This document shows positions 6,858-7,370 of a stretch of DNA of 7,370 nt, piece by piece. The translations under genes and the position numbers were made by a program. The notes under the pieces were generated by a model. The model did no database searches. It worked only from the letters and a program-made list of their open reading frames with translations, and was not told the DNA's origin. Position 1 is the first letter of the stretch; each line of letters opens with the position of its first letter. Source of the stretch: JBEBBU01 sp041158225 (GTDB lineage Bacteria; Pseudomonadota; Gammaproteobacteria; Methylococcales; Methylococcaceae). The stretch is from NCBI GenBank assembly GCA_041158225.1, contig JBEBBU010000085.1:1-7370 (forward strand). Direction: 5' to 3'.

Positions 6858-7370
6858 ATCAGCAGCATCCTGATGCCTTGCAGGAGGACAGGCTTCATGC
6901 ACAGCTTGAAGCGGCAGGGTGGGGGGAGCGTGTTACGCTTGAAATCCTGCAGACGGTGGATTCTACCAACAGCCATCTGTTGCGGGCGCTGGCAGCAGGC
7001 AGTCCTCCAGAACTTTATCATATCTGTCTGGCAGAGAGCCAGAGTGCTGGCCGTGGCCGTTCAGGGCGGCACTGGGTTTCACCCTTTGGTGCCAATATCT
7101 ATGCATCGGTTGCCTGTCCCTTCGATACGCTGAATCTTTCCGGCCTGAGTCTGGCCGTGGGCGTCGCCATACTCCATGCACTGGATGCCCTGGGGTTTGA
7201 GGGCATCGGTGTCAAATGGCCTAATGATATCTACTGGCAGCAGCAGAAACTGGGCGGTGTGCTCATTGACGTCCGCCCGGCTGGTGACAGCGTGTCTGCC
7301 GTGATTGGCGTCGGCCTTAATTACCGCATGCCACGAGAATATGCGACAGGTATTGATCAGGCCTTTACCG
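6854..7370 (+). CDS. birA: Biotin--[acetyl-CoA-carboxylase] ligase, monofunctional type (3' end beyond window)
   Basis: This enzyme makes biotinyl-5'-AMP and transfers biotin to a lysine of the AccB carrier protein, needed for fatty-acid synthesis. Translation from GTG 6854 gives 172 residues to the window edge. It shows the catalytic-domain signatures VDSTN (35-39), ESQSAGRGRSGRHW (61-74, the biotinyl-AMP loop), SPFGANIY (76-83), VKWPNDIYW (120-128, containing the catalytic lysine K121), KLGGVLID (132-139) and VIGVGLNYR (150-158). The GTG overlaps the rarA stop (GTGA), with AGAGG about 10 bases upstream. An in-frame stop at 6836-6838 rules out a longer protein. Only about 35 residues precede VDSTN, so the roughly 65-residue winged-helix domain of E. 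coli BirA is absent. This copy should not act as a biotin-operon repressor. A later in-frame start (TTG 6878) is possible but less likely. Confidence 0.95.
   Translation, partial: MNQQHPDALQEDRLHAQLEAAGWGERVTLEILQTVDSTNSHLLRALAAGSPPELYHICLAESQSAGRGRSGRHWVSPFGANIYASVACPFDTLNLSGLSLAVGVAILHALDALGFEGIGVKWPNDIYWQQQKLGGVLIDVRPAGDSVSAVIGVGLNYRMPREYATGIDQAFT

Noticed and set aside
6315..6902. Minus-strand open frame of 195 codons opposite the end of rarA
   Set aside because: It is antisense to the conserved RarA C-terminal domain and shows no recognisable domain.
6873..7133. Plus-strand frame of 86 codons inside birA, with an AGGAGG (6882-6887) 9 bases before an internal ATG (6897)
   Set aside because: The ribosome-site-like sequence is good, but the ATG is out of frame with birA and the frame closes within it. 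All biotin-ligase motifs are in the other frame, so chance is likely.

Overview
The window is chromosomal housekeeping DNA from a proteobacterium, almost certainly of the beta/gamma branch. The evidence is a ClpS-ClpA pair, a LolA lipoprotein chaperone (implying a Gram-negative outer membrane), and MnmA, PurB and RarA proteins whose motifs and residue numbering closely match the E. coli proteins. A gammaproteobacterium is my mild preference, based on ClpS, ClpA and PurB wording. The sequence alone does not settle genus or family. I see no mobile element, phage gene, CRISPR array, tRNA or rRNA, and no stretch over 300 bases without a gene.

Layout: bases 1-2366 lie on the minus strand and hold clpS followed by clpA. 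The last ~85 residues of ClpA run off the left edge. ClpS delivers N-degron substrates to the ClpA unfoldase, which feeds the ClpP protease. A divergent intergenic region of about 80 bases (2367-2445) separates this pair from a plus-strand run of five tightly packed genes: mnmA (tRNA 2-thiouridylase), purB (adenylosuccinate lyase), lolA (periplasmic lipoprotein carrier), rarA (replication-associated AAA+ ATPase) and birA (biotin-protein ligase, cut by the right edge). mnmA and purB are 13 bases apart. purB/lolA, lolA/rarA and rarA/birA each overlap by four bases (ATGA, ATGA, GTGA), so the run is probably one transcript with translational coupling.

The gene content is ordinary but the order is not the textbook one. 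In E. coli the order is mnmA-hflD-purB in one place and clpS-clpA ... ftsK-lolA-rarA-serS in another. Here hflD is absent from between mnmA and purB, lolA follows purB rather than ftsK, and birA rather than serS follows rarA. BirA has no N-terminal DNA-binding domain, so it should be a ligase only and not a biotin-operon repressor. I did not find an undescribed biological system; the findings are small variations on known families and on gene order.
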